DNA of 59,033 nt. Source: an uncultured Bacteroidota bacterium (lineage in GTDB: Bacteria; Bacteroidota; Bacteroidia; Flavobacteriales; Flavobacteriaceae). The stretch covers positions 1-59,033 of the forward strand of contig CACLPI010000006.1 of assembly GCA_902608795.1 (NCBI GenBank). Direction: 5' to 3'. Below the pieces are notes generated by a model. It ran no database searches and had not been told where the DNA came from. It saw only the letters and a list, made by a program, of their open reading frames with translations. Below are positions 34,210 through 42,610 of the stretch, in pieces. Numbering within the stretch: the stretch's first letter is position 1; every line of letters starts with the position of its first letter. A program made the translations under genes and the position numbers.

Positions 34210-34827
34210 TTAAACTCCTTTTAATATCAAAACAACACCCGATATGACAAGAATTAGAGAAACTATTGAGTTTACAATCACTACACCTTTTCCTGTCAAC
34301 AAGCTTTTAAACCTGTTAGCCACTGAGATTTTGAGTAAGTCAGTTATGAAATATGACAACAAGACAATTGAAAAAAATAAAACAAAAGTTGTAAATGATT
34401 TACCGCTTGCAGGAGATGACACAATGGTAATGCCCCCCCAAAAAATAAAAACCCCCACATTCAAAATATTGATTGCAAAACCTTTTACTGCTAGTCCAAA
34501 ATAATTTTCTTTTGATTCTTGAAGGTATAGGTTGTCTTTGTTTTTCTTAGCCCTGTTTATCCAAGAAAATATTCCATATATGAGAAGAATTGTACCCCCC
34601 AAAACGAATAGTCCTTGCTTGTTTTGATCGTCTTCTAAAAGCTGAAAACTTCCTAAATAACATACGCCGATAAAACACACATCAGCGAGCATAACGCCTA
34701 AGTCAAATGCTACTGCTGCTTTAAAGCCTTTGGTTATACTGGTTTCTAGAAGAACCCAAAATACAGGGCCCATAATAAACGCAGTAAAAAAACCTACGGT
34801 AATTGGGGTTAAAACATTAAAGTCCAC
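34210..34827 (-). CDS. LysE/RhtB-type amino-acid exporter
   Basis: 205 residues with six membrane helices. The N-terminus contains TVGFFTAFIMGPVFWVLLETSITKGFKAAVAFDLGV, with G-P in the first loop as in the LysE/RhtB family of small exporters. The substrate is not predictable. The start is GTG at 34827, whose first base is also the last base of the upstream GIN-domain gene's stop region. The two genes are therefore effectively contiguous and may be translated together. Confidence 0.85.
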   Translation of the reverse strand: MDFNVLTPITVGFFTAFIMGPVFWVLLETSITKGFKAAVAFDLGVMLADVCFIGVCYLGSFQLLEDDQNKQGLFVLGGTILLIYGIFSWINRAKKNKDNLYLQESKENYFGLAVKGFAINILNVGVFIFWGGITIVSSPASGKSFTTFVLFFSIVLLSYFITDLLKISVANRFKSLLTGKGVVIVNSIVSLILVISGVVLILKGV

Positions 34828-35504
34828 TATTGATCGTAAAGATAATTTACAACTCCTCCTAGAGATATTGTTTCCGTAATCTTCTCCGTTTTTTTATACA
34901 CATTAATAATTCCCCCAAGCTTACTGTTTGCCTCGAGTTCTTTTGCTACTGAAATATTTAAAACTGCTCCAGAAGTTGAGCTGACGTATGCCTCCTCTGC
35001 TAGCAAGTCTTGAGCGTTTATCTTTGCTCCTGTTGAAGCAGTACTGTCGTGATACTCTGTCTTGCCTGAAACATTTATATTTGCTCCAGAAGCTGCTGTG
35101 GTGTTTAAAGTGTTTATATTAAAAACAAAATTTTGTGTAGACCCTGTATTTGCTTTTATGTTTATATCTGCTTGTTTTATTGTGTCTTTAGAAAAAATAT
35201 TTGATCCTTCGTGCGAAATTATATTGTAAAGGGTTTTGTAAAAGAGCGTAACTTTTGTTCTTTCTCCAGAGAATCTTTTTTCTAAATTTAATCGAACCTT
35301 AAGGTCTCCGTTTTTGTTTTTAACTACAACGTAAGCGGTGTTTTTTCCTCTTATTTCTACCTTATTTTCGTCTGATTTTATTAGTTCTAAGTTTATTCCG
35401 TCGTAAACAGCAACTTTTGAAAACTCTCCTAAATCTCTGTCGATTTTTACCTGGGAGAATATAGTTGTAGTGAAGATTAACAGTATGTAAAAATTGTATT
35501 TCAT
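34827..35504 (-). CDS. Exported head-GIN domain protein (DUF2807)
   Basis: 225 residues with an N-terminal signal peptide (about 1-17, ending IFSQ). The rest is a repetitive beta-strand protein with periodic G-S/T/A-N-I motifs (ASGANINVSGKTEYHDSTAST). This is typical of the DUF2807/GIN beta-helix family, which is common in Bacteroidota and has no enzymatic role known to me. It is probably periplasmic or surface-located. It is tightly packed between RNase R and the exporter on the same strand. Confidence 0.85.
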   Translation of the reverse strand: MKYNFYILLIFTTTIFSQVKIDRDLGEFSKVAVYDGINLELIKSDENKVEIRGKNTAYVVVKNKNGDLKVRLNLEKRFSGERTKVTLFYKTLYNIISHEGSNIFSKDTIKQADINIKANTGSTQNFVFNINTLNTTAASGANINVSGKTEYHDSTASTGAKINAQDLLAEEAYVSSTSGAVLNISVAKELEANSKLGGIINVYKKTEKITETISLGGVVNYLYDQ

Positions 35505-35516
35505 TTCTTAAAATTA

Positions 35517-37481
35517 TTAAATAATTATAAAATCTAGATGCTTTTTTATTAAATCTGCATTTTTAACTTCAACTTTTATACTGTCTCCTAGTTGAAATTT
35601 ATTCTTGTTTTTCTTACCTATTAAGGATGCTTCTTCGCTGCTATAGTAATACCTGTCATCCTTAATATCTTTAACATGTACCATTCCTTCGCACTTATTT
35701 TCTTCTAATTCAACATATATACCCCAATCTGAAACACCTGATATTATTCCTTTAAAACTTTCACCAATTTTATTTTGCATAAATTTTATTTGCATAAATT
35801 TTATCGAGTCTCTTTCTGCTTTTACAGCATTGTTTTCTTGTTCCGAACAGTATGTCGCTTTTTTTTGTAAGTTCTTATCCATCTTTCCATAACTTTTGTC
35901 TAATATGTCTTGTAATAATCTATGAACTAATACATCAGGATATCTTCTTATTGGGGAAGTAAAATGTGTGTAGTTTACAAATGCTAATCCGTAATGTCCG
36001 ATGTTGTTAGTAGAGTATTCTGCTTTACTCATGCTTCTAAGAGCTAAAGATTCAATAAGGTTTTGTTCTTCCTTGCCTCTAATTTGATTCAATAATTTAT
36101 TTAAAGATTTTGATATTCCTTTAGAGCTAGTCAGATCTAGTGTATACCCAAAACTTTTAACTATGTACTTTAAAGTTTTTAATTTTTCGTTATCCGGAAG
36201 ATCATGAACTCTGTAAATATATTTTTGCTTCTTAATTTCACTAAAGAGTTCTGCAACTTTCTTATTTGCAATTAACATAAATTCTTCGATAAGCTTGTTT
36301 GCATCTTTAGATTCTTTTGTAAAAACTCCGACAGGTTCTTTTTTTTCATTTAGCTTAAAATAAACCTCTTTTTTATTAAAATTAATTGACCCTTTTATTT
36401 CTCTTTTTTTTCTTGTTTCTTTAGCTATTTCATCCATTATCAAGATAGCTTCAACAATATCATTATCAACACTATAACTCTTTTCTGTTAGTGAGTTTTC
36501 CTTGCTTATTATATTTTTTTTTGTTTCAATAATTTCTTGTGCTTCTTGGTAAGAAAATCTGTGGTTACTTTTTATAATAGTTCTCCCAAACCAGTGTTCC
36601 TTTATATTACCTTTTTTATCTATAATTATTGAGGTTGAAAAAGTTAGCTTTTCTTCATTTGGCCTTAGAGAACATACTTTGTTTGATAATTTTTCTGGTA
36701 ACATTGGAATTACCCTGTCTACCAAATAAATTGATGTTGCTCTGTCGTATGCTTCCTTGTCTAATAGCGTCCCTGTTTTTACATAATGTGAGACGTCGGC
36801 AATGTGAATTCCTATTTCATAGTTTCCTTCATTAATTTTTTTAAATGATAGGGCATCATCGAAATCTTTTGCGTCTACTGGATCAATAGTAAATGTTAGT
36901 GTGCTTCTGTAGTCTCTTCTTTTTTTTATCTCTTCGTTTGAAATTTTTTCACTAATACTTTTGGTGTATTCTAAAACTTCGGAGGGGAAAGATAAGTTAA
37001 TATTATTTTGACTTATAATTGAATCAATTTCTGTTTCATGTTCACCGGGTTTGCCTAAAACTTTTATAATTTTTCCAATGGGTGATAGATCTTGTTTTTT
37101 CCATTCTAATATTTTTACAATAACTTTGTCTCCATCTTCTGCTTCTCCTATATTATTGTTTGGAATAAAAATATCTGAGTGAATCTTTCTATCGTCTATG
37201 ATGGTAAAGGCAAAGTTCTTATTTATTTGAATAACACCTACATATTCATTTATTTCCCTTTTTATTAGAGAAATAATAGTAGCCGTATAAAATCCTTTTC
37301 TCTTTCTATTAAGAATTTCAAATTCTACTAGGTCTCCATGTAAAAAATTAATAATAGGGTTCTTAAGCTTAATTATATGATTAATACTATCGCACTCAAT
37401 TAAAGGATCTCTTTTATTTGAAAAGTTAATTGTTCCTTGAAAGTTTTTTTTACTACTTTTTTTTCTGTCGTAATTTTTCAT
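35517..37481 (-). CDS. rnr: Ribonuclease R (RNB-family exoribonuclease)
   Basis: 654 residues, somewhat shorter than typical RNase R of about 720-800. Cold-shock-like N-terminal domains (about 20-170) precede the RNB catalytic domain. TIDPVDAKDFDDALSF carries the metal-binding aspartates, and YTHFTSPIRRYPDVLVHRLL is the second hallmark. An S1 domain closes the protein (GIISGVSDWGIYVELEENKC). It degrades structured RNA 3' to 5'. The composition is Lys/Asn/Ile-rich and AT-rich compared with genes on either side. The start is ATG at 37481, at the edge of the AT-rich gap. Confidence 0.95.
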   Translation of the reverse strand: MKNYDRKKSSKKNFQGTINFSNKRDPLIECDSINHIIKLKNPIINFLHGDLVEFEILNRKRKGFYTATIISLIKREINEYVGVIQINKNFAFTIIDDRKIHSDIFIPNNNIGEAEDGDKVIVKILEWKKQDLSPIGKIIKVLGKPGEHETEIDSIISQNNINLSFPSEVLEYTKSISEKISNEEIKKRRDYRSTLTFTIDPVDAKDFDDALSFKKINEGNYEIGIHIADVSHYVKTGTLLDKEAYDRATSIYLVDRVIPMLPEKLSNKVCSLRPNEEKLTFSTSIIIDKKGNIKEHWFGRTIIKSNHRFSYQEAQEIIETKKNIISKENSLTEKSYSVDNDIVEAILIMDEIAKETRKKREIKGSINFNKKEVYFKLNEKKEPVGVFTKESKDANKLIEEFMLIANKKVAELFSEIKKQKYIYRVHDLPDNEKLKTLKYIVKSFGYTLDLTSSKGISKSLNKLLNQIRGKEEQNLIESLALRSMSKAEYSTNNIGHYGLAFVNYTHFTSPIRRYPDVLVHRLLQDILDKSYGKMDKNLQKKATYCSEQENNAVKAERDSIKFMQIKFMQNKIGESFKGIISGVSDWGIYVELEENKCEGMVHVKDIKDDRYYYSSEEASLIGKKNKNKFQLGDSIKVEVKNADLIKKHLDFIII

Positions 37482-37901
37482 TTAATGCAAAAATATAACT
37501 AAAATTACTAAGGAATGTTTAATGATTTTTTACTTATAAACATTTAATATTATAATTATAATAAATTTTAAAATAGATTGATTATATATTATAGTGTGTT
37601 AGTATATACTATAACTTTTTACAAGAAATTTGTTTTTAATATTATTAAGAATATATTAATATTTAATAAACACAATAATTATAGTTAAATATTTATTTAT
37701 CAATATCTTAAATAGTATATTAACAATGATAATAAAATTAAATATTTAAGAAAACTTAAAAAATAAAACTTATATAATTTTTAAAAAACAGCTAAATAGC
37801 TTTAATAACTTTTAAACTAAAAATGAAAATTATATAAAAAACATATTAAAAAACCAGAAAGAGTATTTTATTAAACATTATAAACAACCAACAAACAAGT
37901 T
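37482..37901. other. 420-bp AT-rich intergenic region with inverted repeats
   Basis: This is the only non-coding stretch above 300 bases. It is roughly nine-tenths A+T and divides divergent rnr and rpiB. A perfect 12-bp palindrome TAGTATATACTA (37600-37611) lies in a larger inverted repeat TTATAGT (37589-37595)/ACTATAA (37608-37614). TTATAAACA occurs twice, once shortly after the start and once near the end. I find no ORF, tRNA, canonical DnaA box (TTATCCACA), convincing dif site or clear promoter. An origin-, terminus- or nucleoid-associated element, or a long control region, are all possible. Confidence 0.6.
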
Positions 37902-38321
37902 ATGAATATATCAATCGGTAATGATCACGCAGGAGTGGACTATAAAAATTATATAATAGAAAGCTTAAATGACAAACATGATATAAATAATCACGGGACA
38001 GATATAGAAAGTAGTGTTGATTATCCAGACTTCGCACACCCCGTTGCAAAGGATGTTGATAACAATAAAAGTGATATAGGAATATTAGTTTGTGGAAGCG
38101 GAAATGGTGTTGCAATGGCAGCAAACAAACATAAAAAAGTAAGAGCTGCAGTATGTTGGAATGAGGAATTAGCTGTATTAGCTAAACAACACAATAATGC
38201 AAACATTATTTGTATTCCAGCCAGATTTATTTCAAAAGAAGAAGCTTTACAGATTGTAAAATCTTTTATTAAAACTGCATTTGAGGGTGGAAGACATGAA
38301 AGAAGAGTCAATAAAATATAA
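37902..38321 (+). CDS. rpiB: Ribose-5-phosphate isomerase B
   Basis: 139 residues of the RpiB/LacAB family, interconverting ribose 5-phosphate and ribulose 5-phosphate. GNDHAGVDYKNYI at the start holds the conserved D-H. The phosphate loop and catalytic cysteine are in ILVCGSGNGVAMAANKH, and RFISKEEA and the C-terminal RHERRV are also typical. The start is ATG at 37902. Its stop is directly followed by the ATG of the acetyltransferase. Confidence 0.95.
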   Translation: MNISIGNDHAGVDYKNYIIESLNDKHDINNHGTDIESSVDYPDFAHPVAKDVDNNKSDIGILVCGSGNGVAMAANKHKKVRAAVCWNEELAVLAKQHNNANIICIPARFISKEEALQIVKSFIKTAFEGGRHERRVNKI

Positions 38322-38765
38322 ATGATAGTAACCAAAATATTTTCTGAATTAGATAAAGATGAGCTTTATCAAATATTGAGATTAAGGTCTGAAGTTTTTG
38401 TAGTAGAACAGGATTGTATATATCAGGATATAGACAATAAAGATCAAATAGCGACACACTTATTATATAAGAAAGGGGACGAAATAATAGCTTATACTAG
38501 AATATTTAAAAAAGGAGATTATTATGAAAATCCTAGTATAGGAAGAGTGGTAGTTTCAAAAAATAAAAGAGGTAAAGATTTAGGCAAGGAAATAATGTTA
38601 GAATCAATGAAATATATTAAGAACAATATAAAAGCTGAAAAAATAGAGCTTTCCGCACAAATGTATTTAGATACTTTTTATAAAGATTTAGGGTTTTATT
38701 CAAAAGGAGAACAATATTTAGAGGATGGAATTCCACACCAAAGAATGTTTTTTAATTTAGTCTGA
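38322..38765 (+). CDS. GNAT-family N-acetyltransferase (ElaA-like)
   Basis: 147 residues. The opening FSELDKDELYQILRLRSEVFVVEQDC is the mark of ElaA-type GNATs, and IGRVVVSKNKRGKDLGKEIM contains the acetyl-CoA pyrophosphate loop (R-G-K-D-L-G-K). LDTFYKDLGF ends the fold. The substrate is unknown. It is co-transcribed with rpiB without any gap and overlaps the convergent OmpA-domain gene by nine bases. Confidence 0.9.
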   Translation: MIVTKIFSELDKDELYQILRLRSEVFVVEQDCIYQDIDNKDQIATHLLYKKGDEIIAYTRIFKKGDYYENPSIGRVVVSKNKRGKDLGKEIMLESMKYIKNNIKAEKIELSAQMYLDTFYKDLGFYSKGEQYLEDGIPHQRMFFNLV

Positions 38766-39545
38766 TAAAATCAAAATTTCCACACGTCTGTCCTTATCTT
38801 CACTTCCTCCTAAAGGAAATTTATGAGCCATACCTTCATAAGACATTCTAGACTTTTTAATTCCTTTTTTTAATAAATAATCATAAACATATTTGGCTCT
38901 GGCGATAGAAAGGTTTCTTTTATTTGTTTTGCGATCAACAGCGTCAAGCGAACCTTCAGTACAACAAACATGACCTTGAACTACAAATGAAAAAGTTTCT
39001 TTTTTTAAAGTTTCAGCAACATCATCTAAGGTCTTTTTTGAGAGACGAGTTAAGTAGCTATATCCTGTTATGAATAATACATTTTCAAGTATAATTTTAT
39101 TTTCTTGTTTACCTACTTCTTCTGTAGTTTCTTTATTTTTTTCAGGGTAGCTTATTACAATATCAACCCTTCTGTTCAAAGCTCTAATTATTGATGGGTC
39201 AGTTTCATCTACAATATTTAAAAGAAGTTCCCCGCGCCCGTCAACTGATGTAATCTTTTCTGGAAAAAAAGAGGCTTGACCAAATATTTCTTTTATTACA
39301 TTAGCTCTGTTTTGAGATAATTTTAAATTATAATTATTACTACCTCTGTCATCACAAAAACCATAAATTTCAATTTTTAATACTTCTTCTTTTGTATTTG
39401 AGGATAGAAATTTTTGAAGCCTAGTTGTTTCTGTTTCCGTAAGATTATAAACATCAGTATCAAAATATACAGAGTGCTCAATATTAAATTGAGAGTACAT
39501 ATTACATACGAGAAGAAAACAAATAAGCAGATAAAAATTTTTCAA
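38757..39545 (-). CDS. Exported protein with two tandem OmpA-like domains
   Basis: 262 residues from TTG 39545. The frame is open 15 codons further, but the TTG start gives a clean signal peptide (MKNFYLLICFLLVCNMYSQ) and forms a TTGA overlap with the rnpA stop. Two OmpA/MotB-type peptidoglycan-binding domains follow. The first (about 20-135) has YFDTDVYNL, IEIYGFCDDRGS and ALNRRVDIVIS. The second (about 150-262) has FVVQGHVCCTEGS and DKDRRVEILI. There is no beta-barrel. It would anchor to the wall in the periplasm, possibly with the outer membrane. Confidence 0.82.
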   Translation of the reverse strand: MKNFYLLICFLLVCNMYSQFNIEHSVYFDTDVYNLTETETTRLQKFLSSNTKEEVLKIEIYGFCDDRGSNNYNLKLSQNRANVIKEIFGQASFFPEKITSVDGRGELLLNIVDETDPSIIRALNRRVDIVISYPEKNKETTEEVGKQENKIILENVLFITGYSYLTRLSKKTLDDVAETLKKETFSFVVQGHVCCTEGSLDAVDRKTNKRNLSIARAKYVYDYLLKKGIKKSRMSYEGMAHKFPLGGSEDKDRRVEILILSD

Positions 39546-39907
39546 GACAACATTTTTTTTCTGAAAGATAAAAGTAATGATTTCATGCATCCTTCTACTT
39601 TAGCAAAATGAACTTTTTCTGAACCAAAGTATACAAACACAAAATTATAACCAGCATCTGAATCAACTAAATCTTTAGCATTTAATCTGAAAGACTCCTT
39701 CATTAACCTTTTTAATCTGTTCCTAGTAGACGCAAGCTTATGAGATTTCTTTCCAACTGAAAATGCAGTTTTTAATTTTTTACCACTCGACTTAATAAAG
39801 TATAAAGAAATTAATTCTGAAGAAATCTTTTGACCACTTTTAAAAACAGCATCTATGTCTGAAGTATTTTTCAATGAACTGTTTTGGGATAAAATAAATG
39901 CTGACAT
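39542..39907 (-). CDS. rnpA: Ribonuclease P protein component
   Basis: 121 residues. The conserved RNA-binding signature is SHKLASTRNRLKRLMKESFRLN, with the RNR motif intact, and the central strand segment SGKKLKTAFSVGKKS also fits. It assists the RNase P RNA in 5' maturation of tRNA. It is not beside rpmH or dnaA here. Instead it follows the M1 peptidase gene by two bases and its TGA overlaps the TTG start of the OmpA-domain gene. The start is ATG at 39907. Confidence 0.94.
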   Translation of the reverse strand: MSAFILSQNSSLKNTSDIDAVFKSGQKISSELISLYFIKSSGKKLKTAFSVGKKSHKLASTRNRLKRLMKESFRLNAKDLVDSDAGYNFVFVYFGSEKVHFAKVEGCMKSLLLSFRKKMLS

Positions 39908-39909
39908 AA

Positions 39910-41718
39910 TTATAAAACTAAGTAATTGTTTTTTCTGTTTACATCAGCCATTTCATTTTTTGGATCAATTGTAATTTTAGAAATGTTTTTGGAATCAACA
40001 TCTAGCCACAACTCATAGTAGGGTTTTGCCCAACTCCAAGACCTTAAAATTGTTGAAGACTCCGCAGGTTTTGAACCACGCATTTTTGTCATAGGAATAT
40101 TATAATCTAAGGTTTCACCAGAAATTAACTCTACTCTTAAATCAACAGGCATACCCATTTGACCAATTCGTTTTAAAACAACTCGGGTTTTATTATCAAC
40201 ACCGTAAAGAGAATTAACAGAATAATCAATAGTCATCGTTGATTGTGCCCAATCCAGTAAATACCAATCTAATTCTAATCCTGAAACCTTTTCAGCGGAC
40301 CTTATAAAATCATTCGGTTTAGGATGCTTAAAAGACCAATCATCAAAATATTTTTTTAGTGTCTTATCAAATTTCTCTTTTCCAATAATATACTGGAGTT
40401 GTGATAAAAATATAGAACCTTTATCGTATGCAGACATCCCGTAACCATCATTGTATTTAAAACGGTCCGCATGTGTTGTCATCGGCTCTTCAAGACCTGT
40501 AGCAACCCACTTAAAATAATCTTTGTAAGCCCCGGCATTTGGAAGATCCTTACCTTCTTCTAAAACAACATTTAAAGCCACATCATCAATATAGCTTGTA
40601 AACCCTTCATCCATCCATGAGTGTTTGGACTCATTGGTTGCCATTAAAAATTGAAACCACGTATGTGCAATTTCATGCGAGGTAACCGAATAAAGGCTTC
40701 TCAAAGTAGGATGTCCAACACCATCAATAAACGTACACATTGCGTACTCCATTCCACCATCTCCCGCCATAATTACAGAATACTGATCATAGGGGTAGTT
40801 ACCAATCGTTTCACTAAAGAAAGTTAAAAAGTTGGCGGAATTTTCTTGAAACTCTTCCCAGAGATTTATAAATTCAGAATCACTCTTATAAAAGAAATGC
40901 ATCCTAGGACCATTTTCAACATCAATAAAATCGTGAGTAAACAAAGGATCAGCCGCCCAACTAAAATCATGAACATTGGGCGCAATGAATCGCCAAGAAA
41001 TTTTATCTCCATGAACTACACCTTCTTCTAATGGCGCATATCCGTGCCCAATTAATTCAGGGTTTTGTAGGTATCCGGAACCGGCAACTGTGTAGTCTTT
41101 ATCAATAGTTATGGTAACATCAAAATCTCCCCAGACTCCGTAAAATTCTCTACCTATATACGGATTGGCGTGCCAACCTTCATTATCGTATTGACAAAGC
41201 TTTGGATACCACTGTGACATTGAAAAAGCAACATTGTCCTCACTGTTTTTTCCAGAGCGCCTGATCATTGCAGGGGTTTGCACAAAAAACTCCATTTCTA
41301 AAGTTGTGCTTTCACCAGGTCTTAAAGGTTTTGCTAAAAGAACCCCCAAAATAGTTTCTTCCACTGTAAATTCAACCGGGACACCGCCTTGTTTTAACGA
41401 TTTAACTTGAACATCACCCCAATCCTCTTTTGGTAAAGACATAAGTTTTTCAGACATAGTTCTCGAATCATCAACTGAATATCTTGAGTTTTGTTCAAGA
41501 TCAGTACCGGGCTTAAAAGCATTAAAATAGAGATGATAAAAAACCTTAGTTAATACGTCAGACGAGTTGTTTGTATAGACTAGTTTTTGTTCGCCATTAT
41601 AGGTGTGGTCTTTAACATTCACATCAATTACCATTGTGTAGTCTACATGTTGCTGCCAATAGCTGTTTTGAGAGAACCCAAAACTACAGCAGAAAAGAAG
41701 TAGTATAAGTTTTTTCAT
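39910..41718 (-). CDS. M1 family metallopeptidase (exported)
   Basis: 602 residues with signal peptide (about 1-16, ending GFSQ). The gluzincin motif TSHEIAHTWFQFL provides H-E-x2-H, and the third zinc ligand is in HSWMDEGFTSYIDD. The exopeptidase recognition loop reads DGGMEYAMCTF, close to the usual GxMEN but with YA. It should be a periplasmic or surface aminopeptidase. Its ATG overlaps the stop of the MBL gene by four bases (ATGA). Another M1 enzyme is at 50957-52936. Confidence 0.92.
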   Translation of the reverse strand: MKKLILLLFCCSFGFSQNSYWQQHVDYTMVIDVNVKDHTYNGEQKLVYTNNSSDVLTKVFYHLYFNAFKPGTDLEQNSRYSVDDSRTMSEKLMSLPKEDWGDVQVKSLKQGGVPVEFTVEETILGVLLAKPLRPGESTTLEMEFFVQTPAMIRRSGKNSEDNVAFSMSQWYPKLCQYDNEGWHANPYIGREFYGVWGDFDVTITIDKDYTVAGSGYLQNPELIGHGYAPLEEGVVHGDKISWRFIAPNVHDFSWAADPLFTHDFIDVENGPRMHFFYKSDSEFINLWEEFQENSANFLTFFSETIGNYPYDQYSVIMAGDGGMEYAMCTFIDGVGHPTLRSLYSVTSHEIAHTWFQFLMATNESKHSWMDEGFTSYIDDVALNVVLEEGKDLPNAGAYKDYFKWVATGLEEPMTTHADRFKYNDGYGMSAYDKGSIFLSQLQYIIGKEKFDKTLKKYFDDWSFKHPKPNDFIRSAEKVSGLELDWYLLDWAQSTMTIDYSVNSLYGVDNKTRVVLKRIGQMGMPVDLRVELISGETLDYNIPMTKMRGSKPAESSTILRSWSWAKPYYELWLDVDSKNISKITIDPKNEMADVNRKNNYLVL

Positions 41719-42566
41719 AAATCAAGTAGAGCTACTTTTTCATTTAGCCGAATTCCACGATCTGTTTTTTTAAGTGAGCATAGCTCCACAAACGCATCGT
41801 GTTCGAAGAATAAAAATACGTTATTTTCATGGCAAAAATTTAAGAACAATTCTTTTTCTTTTAAGCTGATCAGCGGTCTAATATCATAGCCAGGAATATA
41901 AGGTAAAGGCACATGACCGTGGGTGGGAACAAGGTCAGCAGCAAAGGCAATTTTTTGTCCTTTATAACTCACAACCGGTATCATTTGTTTTTCAGTATGA
42001 CCATCCACAAACAACACATCAAACCCAAGATCAGACTTGGTTAAATAATTTTCTCCATCCTTCTCTAAATAATGCAATTGACCTGACTCTTCTATTGGCA
42101 GAATGTTTTCTTTTAAGAAAGAAGCACTTTCTCTTTTGTTTGGATCAATTGCCCAGTCCCAATGACCCTTGTTACTCCAATATTTTGCGTTTTTAAAAGT
42201 AGTTTTAAAAGAGCTTTCCCCATTGTGAGTTACCCCACCACCGCAATGATCAAAATGTAGGTGCGTTAGTAAAACATCGGTAACATCATCAGCATGAAAT
42301 CCGTGTTTTTTTAATGAGGATACCAGCGAATCTTCCCCCCACCTATAATAATAGCCAAAGAATTTTTCGCTTTGTTTGTTGCCCATTCCAGTATCGATCA
42401 GTATAAGCCTGTCTCCGTCTTCAACAAGCAAACAGCGTGCAGCAATTTTTACCATATTGTTATTGTTTGCAGGATTGGTTTTTTGCCAAACAGATTTTGG
42501 AACAACGCCAAACATGGCGCCACCGTCAAGCATAAAATTACCAGCAATAATGGGGTATAAATTCAA
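41715..42566 (-). CDS. MBL-fold metallo-hydrolase
   Basis: 283 residues from TTG 42566 (MNLYPIIAGNFMLDGGAMFG), which fits the family better than the 28-codon longer frame. The zinc-binding motif LLTHLHFDHCGGG contains H-x-H-x-D-H. LFVDGHTEKQMIPVV and AADLVPTHGHVPLPYIPGYD supply later ligands. It resembles quorum-quenching-lactonase/glyoxalase-like hydrolases, but the substrate is unknown. It opens the operon MBL - M1 peptidase - rnpA - OmpA-domain protein. No signal peptide is present, so it is cytoplasmic. Confidence 0.88.
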   Translation of the reverse strand: MNLYPIIAGNFMLDGGAMFGVVPKSVWQKTNPANNNNMVKIAARCLLVEDGDRLILIDTGMGNKQSEKFFGYYYRWGEDSLVSSLKKHGFHADDVTDVLLTHLHFDHCGGGVTHNGESSFKTTFKNAKYWSNKGHWDWAIDPNKRESASFLKENILPIEESGQLHYLEKDGENYLTKSDLGFDVLFVDGHTEKQMIPVVSYKGQKIAFAADLVPTHGHVPLPYIPGYDIRPLISLKEKELFLNFCHENNVFLFFEHDAFVELCSLKKTDRGIRLNEKVALLDL

Positions 42567-42610
42567 TTGAAATATATATTTAGTATTTTTAATAAATATA
42601 AAACAATAAT

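Noticed and set aside
37572-37599. dif-like arrangement (TTATAG half-site after a TATATA centre)
   Set aside because: Only the four innermost bases agree with known XerD boxes and the XerC half does not fit.
37482-37901. Replication origin with DnaA boxes
   Set aside because: No TTATCCACA; the two TTATAAACA sites have two mismatches each, and the apparent skew change has terminus rather than origin polarity.
38021-38335. 104-codon minus-strand ORF opposite rpiB
   Set aside because: Shadow of an intact rpiB; no start signal and no conserved motif.
35517-38765. Low-GC block of rnr, rpiB and acetyltransferase as a horizontally acquired island
   Set aside because: The genes are housekeeping, with no mobility gene, tRNA border or repeat; low GC can follow from chromosomal position.
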